Shown in pieces: positions 1-10,913 of a stretch of 64,000 nucleotides of DNA. Position 1 is the first letter of the stretch, and each line of letters starts with the position of its first letter. The translations under genes and the position numbers were made by a program. The notes beneath the pieces are model-generated. The model saw only the letters and a list, made by a program, of their open reading frames with translations, was not told where the DNA came from and searched no databases. Location: NCBI RefSeq assembly GCF_032854445.1, contig NC_088299.1, forward strand, positions 10,843,608 through 10,907,607, read 5' to 3'. This stretch comes from Liolophura sinensis. Taxonomy: Eukaryota; Mollusca; Polyplacophora; Chitonida; Chitonidae.

Positions 1-1460
1 TGGTGACCCATTCTCAGCAACAAAATAAATGTGTTCCTCCGCATAACTGGGCTCCAGTAGTTTGTATTTTCACAGAGAAGTCGTGACAATGAGTCGGCAA
101 TGTTGCTATGTCCTGTAAATTTCTAATGCCTTCACAGCCTTGAAGAACTTGTTGATTACTCTCTGGTACATTTCAGGAGAAAAACTCATACCAAATATAC
201 CCCTTTTGTAACGATACAGTCCTTTATGTGTTACAAATGTCGTGATCTCTCTGGATTCAGGACTTAATTCAATTTGGTGATATGCCCATCTAATGTCCAG
301 TTTGCTAAATACTTTACTGACCTTACGGTCCTCTAGTTGTTCGTCTACAGTAGGTATAGGGTGTCTCTCACGTAATACTGCAGTGTTAGCCTGTCTCATG
401 TCGACACAAAGTCGGATATCTCCATTTTTCTTTGGTATTACTACAACTGGGGATACCCAGGGTGTTGGCCCCTCTACTCGCTCAATGATGTCCAGTTTTT
501 CTAGCACATTTAGTTTGTTTTCGAGATTGTCTCTTAGATGGAAGGGTACACGTCTTACTTCCTGTGCTACAGGTCGGACGGTTTGATCAATGTGAATTCT
601 CAGCTGAAAATCTCTTAGCTTCCCAAATCCTGTGAAACAGTCTCTAAATTCCTCCACTATGTTGCTGTCTGATTGTGTTTGCACAGTGTTTACTTCATGT
701 CCTAACCTTAAAACACCAAGTTGTTCTGCTGAATCTTTACCCAGCAATGGCTGACCTTGACCTTCAGTCACAACAAACTCTGCTGCTATTTGACGGTCCT
801 CTACACAGATGTCCGCTACAAAAGCTCCTACTGTTTTCAGTGGTTTTGTTCCCATATCCATACAGGATTTTCTCACATTTCTTGGGCTGACATTTAATTT
901 TCTGTAGTTTCAGTTTCTGCCATAGTTGTTTGTCAATGACATTACCAGAATCGATTATCAGCTGAAGTTTTACCCCCCCGCCCTCCCCCCCCCCGGAAAC
1001 GTCAGGTTGGCTTTCTCTGAACTGCTAGATGTCTCATTTAAGGTAAATACGAACTCGTCACCACTGTGAGATTTGCTTTGTGAAGTGTCTACATGATGAA
1101 CTTTTCCAGTGCTTTCCTTCAGTTTAGTTGTACAACTTTTGAAATGACCCTTGAAATGACACCGATCGCATCATTTGCCACGAGGACATTTCTGGTCTCT
1201 GTATGTATGACCTAAATATCCACAAGCAAAGCACCTGATATTTTTGTTTATGGTTTGGTTAGGCTTTTTCCTGTGGGAATTTGAATGTGACTTGGAGTTA
1301 GTGTCTCATTATTTTGGAGGGTTCTCCTTTTTGACATATACTTTAGCATTTTATGCTGTTGTCCCTTCAATGTCTTTAGCCTGAATTTCTGACATTTCCA
1401 TGGATCTGGCTATCTCACAAAGTTTCTGAAGAGTCAAATTTCTACCTTTCTCCAGCCTAT
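1..1460 (-). mobile_element. Ty3/Gypsy-type LTR retrotransposon fragment (gag end, protease, reverse transcriptase), broken
   Basis: Read on the minus strand, the fragment runs in gag-pol order. Near 1140-1250 there are two zinc knuckles, CFACGYLGH...C and CDRCHFKGH...C, with an in-frame stop between them. Near 935-960 there is a protease-like IIDSG. The longest open stretch (876-106) holds reverse transcriptase blocks: PWVSPVVVIPKKNGDIR, LCVDMRQAN, FSKLDIRWAYHQIEL, and a GIFGMSFSPEMYQ block. The YxDD catalytic box is absent. Just after the block ending KFFKAVKAL, the next recognisable piece (another frame, 110-1) is NIADSLSRLL, the linker that normally follows RNase H, so the second half of RT and RNase H have been deleted. 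A poly-C tract at about 965-995 interrupts the protease region. Double zinc knuckles of this spacing are typical of K02A2.6-like Gypsy elements. The integrase would lie beyond the window start. Inactive relic. Confidence 0.88.
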
Positions 1461-1991
1461 GTTGCCTATGACTACAAAAGGCTTATTAGCTTTCTCCTGG
1501 GGGTATAAAAATGGCTTTAAACTATAGTTTTCGTAAGGCCGGAATGGTTATTTCGGAAATTAAGTAGCCTGTTTTGGTGACGTCAACGGCGACACCAGCT
1601 AAGTTTGTGTTTGTGTGTGAGGTGGTGGTTTTGGTGGTGGTGATAAGGGGGGGACAAATTGAGGTAGCTAAGCTGATCTCGCTCTTCTTGTTTGTTCATC
1701 GGTGACGTCATTTCCCAATATTTTCGACCACTGACGAAAAACATGCATAAAATAGGGGAGTGATTAGGAAATATAAAATATACCATAAAAATGAGAAAAA
1801 AAAAAAGTATTTTTAGTCATGTTCCTTAAACCATATAATCTTCGTTCATAGCACCATTTCAAGTATCTTTTAAAGCCTCTCGAGCTGAGAACAAGGAGAG
1901 GTTTTGAAAAATGCCTAACCATTGTAAGACTGGAGTCTCACTGAGCGGCTGACATCGTACTCATTTGGCCACGATCCGATATATAATATTG
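1461..1991. other. no gene recognised
   Basis: This is probably the 5' flank or degraded gag region of the retrotransposon. It holds a GT-rich stretch (about 1605-1650) and an A-run near 1797-1808. No open frame here resembles a known protein. Confidence 0.5.
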
Positions 1992-2400
1992 TGTTATAAC
2001 CCCTAGTTACATAACTGCTAAGGACCTCCGTCACGTGGGACTAATCTATTGTTGGCTCACTACGGTCGGCCCTTTAATGACAGGTTTACGTAATGAGAAT
2101 CCGCAGTGTAAGTCTGTGTACTCACTTCATGTATTATGTCTCTTATAATTACAAACGTCGACATAACTGTAGGCTAAGGCATTATCGATTGCCCTAAGAC
2201 AATAACTGGCCTAATAAGTCAGCATTACAACCCACCAGAGATTCTGCTGAACCTATATAAGATTTCTCTGTGAGATAAGCTTCTCTATCCACACAACCCC
2301 CACCAAACCCACCGTCACCCTCATTAGTCTGCTACCAGTCAATAAATCAATAAGAGAGTTCAATTCTTCGTGGAGGCTACCCCCCACGTCCTCCCAGAAA
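1992..2400 (+). mobile_element. possible solo LTR
   Basis: The segment begins TGTTATAACCCC, has a TATATAAG promoter-like box near 2254, and has AATAAA about 85 bases further on near 2341. This TG-start, TATA and polyadenylation-signal order is that of an LTR. Its orientation is plus, opposite to the neighbouring Gypsy fragment, so it would be an unrelated insertion. I could not fix the 3' boundary or find a target-site duplication. Confidence 0.3.
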
Positions 2401-2730
2401 GCTTAACCGTCGCCCACGCCATTGTCATGCTATCTGCCCTCCTGTATCCCAGTGCCAATACATGCTACGTCATCTCTGTATCAAAGCTTCAGATCGGACC
2501 TATTTTGGACAGAGGAAATGGCTGATCGACTTTCTTGGGTTATTTCCACCAACAGTAGTTTTTAATGAGCGAACGGTAGAGTAACTTGACATGCCCTCTC
2601 TGCTAGGTGTATCAGAACACAATCACGTGGGCATGGCGAGTGTTTAGTGAGATGTTGTAATGATTCCTGTTGTCACGTAACGTTAGGGGCACCTCTGTCT
2701 GAGTCTAATGGATAAGTAATTTGTAATATA
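2401..2730. other. no gene recognised
   Basis: About 330 bases lie between the possible LTR and the Tc1-like element. I see no open frame or repeat that I recognise. Confidence 0.5.
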
Positions 2731-2937
2731 TACTCGGTCAAAAAAGTTACATTAATTTCCGCTATAGGGGATCACAGAAAACGCATTCACAGAATAAATT
2801 AGACGTTATATCAAACACACGGGCCGCGTGACACCGTTGTCACGTGGTGAGTATTTAACGACTCTGGGTGCTCTGATTTGTTAATTTTGTGTGCCATTGG
2901 ATAGTCACCCATTCAGTCTAGAAGGCATAACGACGTC

Positions 2938-3590
2938 GTGCCAAGACTGACGTTAAACGAGCATAATCAGGCCGTCGGTATGCTTTCTGCCGGACTAACA
3001 CAAGAGGAGGTTGCGAGGCGGATGCATTGGCACACAAACACCATAGAAGCGCTCGGCCGACGCCAGAGAACTTTTCAGGACACAATCGATCGTCCACTCT
3101 CTGGACGTCGCTTTGACGCCTATCTGAATGGGAAGGTGGAAACGTGACTCATCCGTAACGCGTACATTTCGCCACTAGTGTGCAGTTCGTCTGCAGTGCT
3201 GTCTACATCATTGCAACCTTGCTTGACGATATTGTGGCGTCAACGACGGACGTATCGCAGTATGGCGTTCGCGCAACCCAACCACCCGCAGACGAACTCA
3301 CACGGTTTGTGGGTTTAAGCGACGGTGGACTGGAATGATTCGTGCGGTTTCTACGGCTGTTTGACGTCTGTTTCTAAAATTTGTTAAACGAATCCACCGA
3401 TCTTGCGCAGGTGTATCATCGTCGTGATGAGCGTTAATTTCAACTGGGATTAAGAGACATCTGTCTTTAATCCCAGCTTTAATGCCTGTGTGGCCGAGAG
3501 TAACCGTTGTGGCGGCGGGTCAGTTATGGTGTGGTAAACCTTCACATTTCGCCACCATGCTCCTTTTATAGTTATTGATGGTAACAAATG
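2938..3590 (+). pseudogene. Tc1-like transposase relic, N-terminal and central part
   Basis: The open part (2938-3147) encodes the paired-like helix-turn-helix DNA-binding domain found at the N-terminus of Tc1 transposases. Downstream, homology continues only across frame changes: an RNAYISPLV-like block near 3150, a QRRTYRSMAFA block near 3240, and a VYHRRDER-like to VIDGN block at about 3410-3585. The DDE catalytic triad cannot be read in one frame. Confidence 0.75.
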
Positions 3591-3599
3591 CTGTTTTCA

Positions 3600-4440
3600 G
3601 CAGCTCAAGCACAGCGTTGTGGTCATATTACAAAATCGCCTCTTACTTGTATAAAGCTTGCCTCGTAACTTTGTAGTATAATATGAGACAAACCTGACTG
3701 ACACACATTGTTCACATTGGCAGTTACCATGATAACCAAAAATTTTTTAATTTTCTTGGGCTTTGTATTTTAACAAATGTACACAAGATGGTGCAAATCA
3801 GCCTGCCAGAAATTTGTCCACTGGAAAGAGAACTTCTGTGAGTAGGCCTACCTTGTTTGATGTATCGACAGAAAATTTAGTCCTATTTTTAAAAGTGGCT
3901 AGAAAATTTCCAGAGCTATTATCTGCTTAATTATTCTCCTTATCAACTGATCATTTCATAATGTTTAAATATTTCTCTAATGGTATGCAAAAGTTCAAGG
4001 CATAATTGTTTTGGATTCTGTTAGGCAAAATTGAAAGAAAATAGACGCATATTTAATGTGACATTGAAATATACGAGTTACTTCCCTTGAATGATAAACA
4101 CTTCGTTAAACGGCTGCCGCTAAGTTATTTACGTGTGCCCTGCTTGCTTATATATTCGATGTATAAAATCACTATGTTCCAGCCTCTAAAAATAATTTAG
4201 CAAATCCATTTAATCATATGCTCTACATACGTGTAGCCTTAATATTCATTGTCGTAAACTTTGGATGTTGTTGTTGTTTCACTGAAATGGAGGTGGCGAT
4301 GAAAAAGCGACGTTCTCTCATTGTATTATTCCTGGAGCTGTGGTGGCAAACTGACGGTGGGAAGGGTAATTGTGAAGTGCAAATATTACAGAATAAAAAT
4401 TTACAGACAATTTAACAATGTAGACCTTTTATTTTTTTTT
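3600..4440. other. unidentified insert inside the Tc1-like relic
   Basis: This AT-rich stretch of about 840 bases separates the two homologous parts of the transposase relic. It has no recognisable coding homology. I could not find clear terminal repeats or a target duplication, so what inserted is unknown. Confidence 0.45.
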
Positions 4441-4449
4441 TATGTAACG

Positions 4450-4740
4450 ACTCATGACAACAGCGCGGATTCCAGCAGCTATAGACACAGTCGACACCTG
4501 TTGGCCAGGTCAGCCACCCCATGGAGTGTCAGTCACCGAAACCAAACCCTTCTCGCCCGTTGTCGTCCCATTCCTGCAGCGACACGGCCCCGGGATCACA
4601 TTTCAGCAGGACAATCGCGTCCCATACGGCTCGGGTGATAAGAACATTTATGGAAGCAAACAACTTTTCATCTGGACCCTTGTCCTGCAGATTTGGGACT
4701 AAAAGGATCGACGATTGAGACGGCAATGTGAGCTATCAAA
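4450..4740 (+). pseudogene. Tc1-like transposase relic, C-terminal part
   Basis: VVPFLQRHGPGITFQQDN matches the block that contains the second catalytic Asp of Tc1 transposases. The match then shifts frame into HTARVIRTFMEANNF. A third frame gives a degraded version of the WPxxSPDLNPIE block (PADLGLKGSTIE). At least two frameshifts in 200 bases. Confidence 0.78.
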
Positions 4741-4910
4741 TTTTGGGGAAAACAGACGTTCTGACAGCACAACACAGCCCCCTCCTCCATCACCTATTTT
4801 ATTAGCGAAATGGAACCGCCCCAGCGTCCATGACGAGGACGGCAACTGTGTATAGATTGTCAATTTGAGCACACTTTGCTTTGCGTTTAATGTTAAAGTT
4901 TTTGGAGGTA

Positions 4911-5235
4911 TGTTAGAATATGTCATTGTCAATATGACATTTTGTCTTCATATATTTCTTTGTCCACAGGACAAATGGACGCATTTGCTTTTCAGCAAAA
5001 CGACGTGACATAAACGGTATTGAGAATAATGTTGTTGTTGCTTAAATCTCTTGCACTTAATGACATGCGTAGTTAGCGATGATCACAAGCCAGGTAAATT
5101 TTAAGAAAAGCTCATTCATGTTTACCGAATATTATTTTATTTTTCAACCGATGAAGCAAAAGAGTACAATGTGTACAATATATCTATAATAATCTATTTT
5201 GCTCTATTTCTTTCTTTGCGATTTACGCAGTGCAA
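4911..5235. other. no gene recognised
   Basis: AT-rich spacer between the Tc1-like element and a SINE copy. Nothing recognised. Confidence 0.5.
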
Positions 5236-5425
5236 TTACGCAATTTACGCAATATTTCACTTATTCGAAGGCGGCCGGCATTAGGGTAGGAAAAAACAGT
5301 GCAGATCCCGGGGGAAACCCACGACCACCGACAGGTTGCTAGAAGACCTTCCCACGTAGGGCCGGAGAGGAACCTAGCATGAGCTGGACTTGAACTCACA
5401 GCGACCACACTGGCGAGAGGCTCTT
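5236..5425 (-). mobile_element. tRNA-derived SINE, partial copy
   Basis: Matches the minus strand of the full-length copy at 30089-30357. Shared blocks are the TATAAGTGAAATATT-type tail core, the CCCGGGGGAAACCCACGACC segment, the CCGGAGAGGAA segment and AGCTGGACTTGAACTCACAG, the complement of the B-box region. The tRNA-like head is truncated. Confidence 0.8.
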
Positions 5426-5482
5426 CGGTGATTCTGATTTATTTAAGAGAATAGATATGTATGATCAGACCCAATCGTGGGA

Positions 5483-5818
5483 ATGAAGGAATGAATGAAT
5501 GATTGGAGTTTAACGTCGTACTTGAAACTTTTCAGTCATATGACGGCGAGTCATTAGGTGTGTGTACATATATCGTGTCGTCTTGTGGAAGGGCGAGTCC
5601 ATGCAACCAAAATGCTGGCACCACTGAAGTATCATGCCAAAGACACAAGACATGACACCTCAACCTGTCATATTATACTGGCACCGGATCAACAAATCCC
5701 TTTTCCTTGCTCTAACCTCTCAGCCCTGAGCGCCAAAGGATCAGCAACAAGTGCCATTTTTAAAATCTTCGGTGTGCCCCGAGGCGCACGCTTTAACTAT
5801 TAGGCCACCGAAGCGGCC
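5483..5818 (-). mobile_element. second SINE-like family, near-complete copy
   Basis: On the minus strand it starts with a tRNA-like head (GGGCCGCTTCGGTGGCCTAA, an A-box-like region). It ends in a block whose plus-strand form is TTTAACGTCGTACTTGAAAC, followed by TCAGTCATATGACGGCGAG, next to a short GAATGAATGAATGA tail at 5483. A second, shorter piece of the same 3' block lies at 36344-36475. From memory, this type of sequence is dispersed in several molluscan genomes. Confidence 0.62.
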
Positions 5819-5909
5819 CAGAACGCGAGAAATTTATAAGACTGTATGAATATCAGTAAAAATAAATATTATATACATTGTATCAATAATATGGCTGTCA
5901 TACACTCTT

Positions 5910-6010
5910 GGGGCCGGTTTCATGAAGCTCACTTAGCTAAGTTTGTCCTTAAATAGCATGCCCTTAGCTAAGGGCTATTAGCACTAAGTGTGCTTCATGC
6001 GACCTGCCCC
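5910..6010. mobile_element. short palindromic MITE-like element
   Basis: The first 27 bases, GGGGCCGGTTTCATGAAG and onward, pair with the complement of the last 27, with few mismatches. The centre (TTAGCTAAGGG/CCCTTAGCTAA) is also self-complementary. At 101 bases with long terminal inverted repeats and no coding capacity, it fits a MITE. Its terminal motif resembles the element at 60508-60725. Confidence 0.65.
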
Positions 6011-6137
6011 AGAGCTTTGCAGATTTGCTTTTGAAACAAAATATGGGGGCAATAGTCAGCAGTAGCATTTTAAAATCGTCAGTCGATTTGTCGTGAAGAA
6101 GCAAGGAAGAAATCAAGTTGCTCTTGCCCATTTTTGT

Positions 6138-9100
6138 TTACTGAAAATGGGTGGCGAAGTCAGTGGGTACAATTTGCGACATTCTCGTGTACTGACATTT
6201 GAACAGTTTCCTGAAGGCATCGTTGAAGCGTTTGTTTATTAGCCCGTACACAATGGGGTTGCAGCAGCTATTGGCGTAGCCCAGTAACAAAGTAAACATG
6301 TCCAATGTGCGTGGTGGTGGGTTGGATCCACCAAAGACGCTCCAAAACATAGTCACACAAAATGGTAGCCAGGCAACAATGAAGATAAGAACAACGACGA
6401 GCAACGAAGCCGTCAGGCGGATTTGTTCACGCATGCGCTTTTGTGCCTGCTTTTGCTTGTAAGTTGATACGCGCGTAGTGCCAGATAAATCTGCCTGAGC
6501 AGTCACCCTGAGTCTGTTCTTGGGATCACCAAGGGGTGATTTTCCAGCAGACGATATAGATATCTTTATATGCATAGTTTCCGGATGCACTAACGTGGAA
6601 GTTGGGGAATTCAGAACTTTTCCAGAGTTCCCTACATCATTGGCTGGAGCTATCTCTTTCGCTCGCCCGCTGATCGATATTGGACTATCGTCAAAATGAC
6701 CGATGCGTCGTCTACTATCCCGTACTTCCTTTAGAATGAGGATGTAACAGACGGTCATGGACGCAAATGGAATTCCGAAGCAGGTGAAGACCATGAAGAA
6801 AGTGTACGAAACGGAAGACGTCCATTTGCAGAAGCAAAAAGATTGCCTGGGAAGATATCCATACACACCCCAACCGAGCAATGGAGGACTGGCCAAGGCT
6901 AAGGACACAGACCATACAACTGAAAGTAGAAGAGTCTTGACACTTAGTACAACTGTGTTCTTAATCAGAATATAGCTGGCAAACGACAAAAGACTGGTTT
7001 GTGTATACACATATATAAATATACTGGTTGTAGAAAAAAAAAACCACCGCACTTTATATACATCGTTGAATTCCAGCTGAAGTTACGAGCTTCTGTTTTG
7101 TATTCAGGCACATTTGGGTACAATTACAATGTAAACCTGACACATGTTTACTATGTTTACATGTTCATCTAATTTTTACACTCAATAACACAAACAGTCA
7201 TCCTTATCGGACTATTTGTGCTTACTGAATATACCCACCTCATTACCATGTAGACATTTCAGATGTTTATGGTACTATGATATAATAAAAGACTTACAAT
7301 ATAGAGATTAAAACCAGAGCTGCCACGACAGTGTGATAATTGGCAAATGGTCATACGTAATCGGTGAAATACGGTCTCTTGCCAATTTACCTCGGCTACG
7401 GTTTTATTCTAGCTGTTCATGTAAATGCTTAGATGGCAGCAAATTACATGCCCCCTAGCACCATATCTAAAGCAGAAGTACGTAAACAAAAATATTCAGT
7501 GATGTTAATTGCAATATATTGGACGTCACTTGTCTAGAATTACGCAAAACATATTTAACATATAATCGCAACACACACATTACTAAACATACTCTTTACG
7601 AACAAACATCATTACGCGTTCATAAAGTGTAACGCAAATGTGTCTATAAACAAAACACTTCGTTTAGTGTGGAGCGGAGGGGTTCTGTTTTCTGTTCATT
7701 ATTGTAAACTATATAAATATAGTCTATAGGTTACCAACATTATATCGATCGACTAAACTTATATAATTGTGTATATCTTGAGATTTACTGCTAAAACGTT
7801 TACACCGTATATCTGTAGCCTACATGCATACGAATCGTGTATGGACGCAGTTTTGTGGCAAACCACCATAATCAAAACATCACTGAAATGAATGTACCAA
7901 TGAACTTAACGAGCATTATACTACGTCACTAAAGCGAGTCAAAGGCGTTGTTGATTCATGGGAAAATCGGAAACCGATCTCCGGGGTCATTAATAAAGAC
8001 TTTAAAACATCTAGCTTTGATCTAAGGGGATGTATGGCTTTAGTCTTTCATAGCCTTTGAGGGTTGTGATGACAAGGTGCCTATCTAATAGCATGTGGAG
8101 AGCGGAATACAGATAGAGTTGTAGATATGTGAATATCAAAGAGCAAACGTATCTGAAATCTGCCTTTGGTTGAGTATGGAGTCGCTTATTTTCTGATAGC
8201 ATGCATACCTAAGTAGGCTTGCGCAGGGTATTAGCTACATGTGGCCAATGGCCCTGAGTCAAAAACATCAAATGTGAACTTTCTGCTCCATGCTGCTGTA
8301 GTTCCCTACATAACGATCTAATCTGGAAAGCCTGCTTCGCAGCGCAGTGCATTGGTAACAAATACCTAAAGATTTAATTTGCTGTGATTATCTCGAAACT
8401 GACTGCTTTAGAAATAAGAATACTTGCTTTTTCACATACATTTTTGATTTGTCAAACCATTTTGATTGGGTAATTACAGATAAGATTGATGTGATATAAA
8501 ACAGATCAAGTAGAATGGATTAAAGCTGATGTAAAGCATTGAAATGACGAATATAGGATATAGGCTTGAATTATGTAGTTGGCTTTATGAATTATGCAAC
8601 ATGTGTACAGGCCATCTGACCCCAGAGATTGGACAAAACATAAATATATTTCCGTTTATTTCGTGTTAAGTTTGTTAAGTCTGCTTTAGATAAAAGTTGG
8701 ATAAATAACTTAGCAAGATTTGATTTTCAACCATGGAATGAAGTGAGAAAGTCAGAATCTCCGTATAATCTGTTAAATTTGACACAAAGTTTGGTATCTG
8801 AGTGATGCTGGAACGCAGGCTTTTCCGCTAATGCAGCAGATTATTCTGTTAACTATAACACACATATTCTATTAATTCAACATATGAATTCTATTAGATG
8901 AACAGGAAGTTGTTGTTTGTGACACAAGATTGTGTCACTTTCTGTTAAAGTTAACATTAATTTTTGAGTGTAGTTAAATCTGGTAGCAGGGCTATCAAAG
9001 GCCTCGCTTATAGGAGACCAATAAATGCAAAACTTCAGTTAAATATACATGAAGTACATGTACTTGAAACTGTGATTTTGATACACATCGATGTCAGCGA

Positions 9101-10913
9101 TGGAACAACCCTCTCGTGTCATGAGACATGGGAATACGACGTAAAACACCGATCAAATAAAGAAATAAATACTGTTGACGAGACAGAAATTGGACGATAT
9201 TGTGGTAACAAGCATTATCTTGTTGTACGGAGTCCGGAATGTTGGGGACAAAATAGGGTAAGTTGTATATATGTATCTATCTAAAGGCACAGCGATATGT
9301 TCAGATGTCAACCCCATAGGACGATAATTTCAAGTTATGGATAGTTGAGGTCATATTTGTTTATTTGTTGATTTGATTGGTGTTCTACGCCGTACTGAAG
9401 AATGTTTTTCTTATGCGACGACGGCCAGCACCATGGTGGGAGGAAACCGGCGAACATCCGAAAGTTGCTGAAACGCTTTTCCACGTACGGCCGGAGAGGA
9501 AGCCAGCAAGAGCTGGACTTGAACTCTTTGCAACTGCACTGGTCATTGTGCCGTGCTGGAGTTCACGTGATAGAAAACAAATATATTGTCGTATCAGTTA
9601 TGTGTGACACTAACGGCTGTGTCCAGACTAGAGGATCTTGATTTTTTAGACAATGAATGTGATTCTTCTTCAGTCTTTTTTAGCCGCACTATCTTGCGGC
9701 GCATCCGATTTTCTTAATGTGTACGATTCTGATTACTTTGCACTCGGTTATGCAAGACGAAAGATGAAAAGATATGCTTTGTAAACTACACGTGGGCTAC
9801 TTTATCGGTGCATAGGGCCTATATTCATTTAGTCTAGTGTTGCCCTTTCCTTTAAACGGGGTATTCAAGATCATTTCACTTACTCGTCATCGGATAGGTT
9901 GAAGATTCCAGGAAATAAGTGTGCCGGAGTAAACCACCGCTCTTTCAACAGGTCCCTGGCAAACCTGACGTAAGACCTCATTTGAACTATTGAGAACTGA
10001 GTTTAAGCCTACTACATCATCTGGTCAAGATCGAAGCGATTGGCTCTTCTGTAAGACGACCGGGAAGTTAGAGATCACGTGATCGCCGGAAATAAGATGG
10101 CCACCCCATGTTACAGCATAGAGGGAAAAGTCCATGTGTGCCACTCCATCACTGACAAGCAGACCTGCTTGTTAAAGAAAAACATAAAGAAAGCCTACAG
10201 AAATACTCAAACTATATAGAAAGCTTAAGGTCATAGAAATGGAACGAATACACTATTGCTAACAGCGATTCAAAAGTACCTATATTTTCCTGTGCTATAA
10301 CATTTGCCTGACAATTTTATTCGCCCACGCCATCTGTTATTTAGGAGATCACGTGGTCTCTACCTTCCAGGTCGTCTTACGGAATGGCGTGATTTTTTGG
10401 AAATGAGGCAGGGAGGAGGAGGGGGGGGGGGGGTGATAACTCACCTGTAATAACAATGGCGGTATTTTGTCGTGAAAAGTACATCTTAAATGTTGTTGGT
10501 TTACAAACGGCGGCATACCGATTCCAGCTTATAGCAGCTAGAGACATGACGCTGGCGATAAACGAGACCATGTTAGTGAATCCTAAGACAATGCAGGCCG
10601 TGTCCGAAAATCGCCAACCCCCTACAACAATGGTAAAGATCGTCACGGGCATACTGACGAGAGACACCAAGATATCGGCCGTTGATAGGCACAACAGCAA
10701 AGCGTTTGACAACGTCCTCAGCGCGGGTGATAAACAGACCACTATCCACAGAGCGAAATTACCGATGATAGCAACGATGAGAATCAAGCAGAGAAAGGCG
10801 GCTTCAGCGAGTCTTTCCGGGGTTGCAGTGGTCGTGTTTTTACTTGTTGTTGTTGCCGTTGTTGTTGTGAATTCCGCAGAGGGAGAGTTAAGAACCATTA
10901 CCGAATTGTTCAT
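6138..10913 (-). CDS. class A (rhodopsin-family) G protein-coupled receptor, two coding exons, 416 aa
   Basis: Coding exons are 10913-10445 and 6919-6138. The donor is ACAG|GTGAGT and the acceptor follows the tract CTCTTCTACTTTCAG. The junction falls inside TM4 and keeps frame (469+782 nt = 417 codons including stop). ATG 10913 is the first in frame after an upstream TGA. The N-terminus has NNS and NTT glycosylation sites. TM1 is about 39-61 (N52), TM2 70-92 (LSTAD, D80), TM3 107-129 with C107. The usual DRY is NRY (131-133). TM4 ends SPPLLGWG; extracellular loop 2 has C185/C187 for the disulfide; TM5 is 195-218. A basic third loop of about 105 residues follows, then TM6 326-349 (AWLPF, the CWxP Cys replaced) and TM7 with NPIVY 377-381. 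C398 could be palmitoylated. Ligand unknown: the overall look is amine/opsin/melatonin-like, but I cannot assign a subfamily. The 3.5-kb intron holds repeats and no further exon that I can see. Confidence 0.9.
7290..7440 (-). repeat. dispersed repeat family X, copy 1 (in GPCR intron)
   Basis: The minus strand contains GAACAGCTAGAATAAAACC, TGACCATTTGCCAATTA and CAGCTCTGGTTTTA in the same order and spacing as copies at 14935-15080, 20035-20180 and 26790-26935. It is non-coding and similarity is moderate, so this is an old repeat. Confidence 0.6.
8764..8962. mobile_element. MITE-like element, degenerate copy
   Basis: It begins TATAATCTGTTAAATTTGAC and ends with the inverted counterpart TTCTGTTAAAGTTAACATTA. 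The interior shares ACACATATTCTATTAATTC and TCTATTAGA with the better preserved copy at 33430-33674. It has no coding potential. Confidence 0.6.
9128..9172 (+). repeat. solitary SINE 3' tail
   Basis: TACGACGTAAAACACCGATC followed by AAATAAAGAAATAAAT matches only the last 40 or so bases of the main SINE family. No upstream SINE sequence is attached. Confidence 0.6.
9369..9580 (-). mobile_element. tRNA-derived SINE, near-complete copy
   Basis: Reverse-orientation copy: GATTGGTGTTCTACGCCGTA, then CATGGTGGGAGGAAACC, CCACGTACGGCCGGAGAGG and AGCTGGACTTGAACTC. The middle (CGGGCAGAGCCC region) is partly deleted. It lies in the GPCR intron, in the same orientation as the gene. Confidence 0.82.
10418..10434. 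repeat. poly-G/poly-C run next to the GPCR splice donor
   Basis: A G-run on the plus strand puts a run of C in the pre-mRNA, starting about 10 bases after the GTGAGT donor of the first GPCR exon. Confidence 0.8.

Larger units (their letters stand above)
2731..4910 (+). mobile_element. decayed Tc1/mariner-type DNA transposon with an internal insertion
   Basis: The left end, TACTCGGTCAAAAAAGTTAC, is mirrored at about 4886-4910 by a degenerate inverted copy ending GGAGGTA, and both ends sit at TA, the Tc1 target. A transposase relic begins at 2938 with a helix-turn-helix domain: LTLNEHNQAVGMLSAGLTQ, EEVARRM, then DRPLSGR (70 codons open). It continues in shifted frames through GGGSVMV-type and FIVIDGN-type blocks to about 3595. 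After about 850 unrelated bases it resumes at about 4455 with VVPFLQRHGPGITFQQDN, then HTARVIRTFMEANNF in another frame. Frameshifts and stops make it inactive. Intact Tc1-like elements are usually 1.3-1.7 kb, so the excess length fits the insertion. Confidence 0.82.

Noticed and set aside
2938-3147. Functional transcription factor with a helix-turn-helix domain
   Set aside because: Flanking transposase blocks in other frames and TIR ends show it is the first part of a dead Tc1-like transposase.
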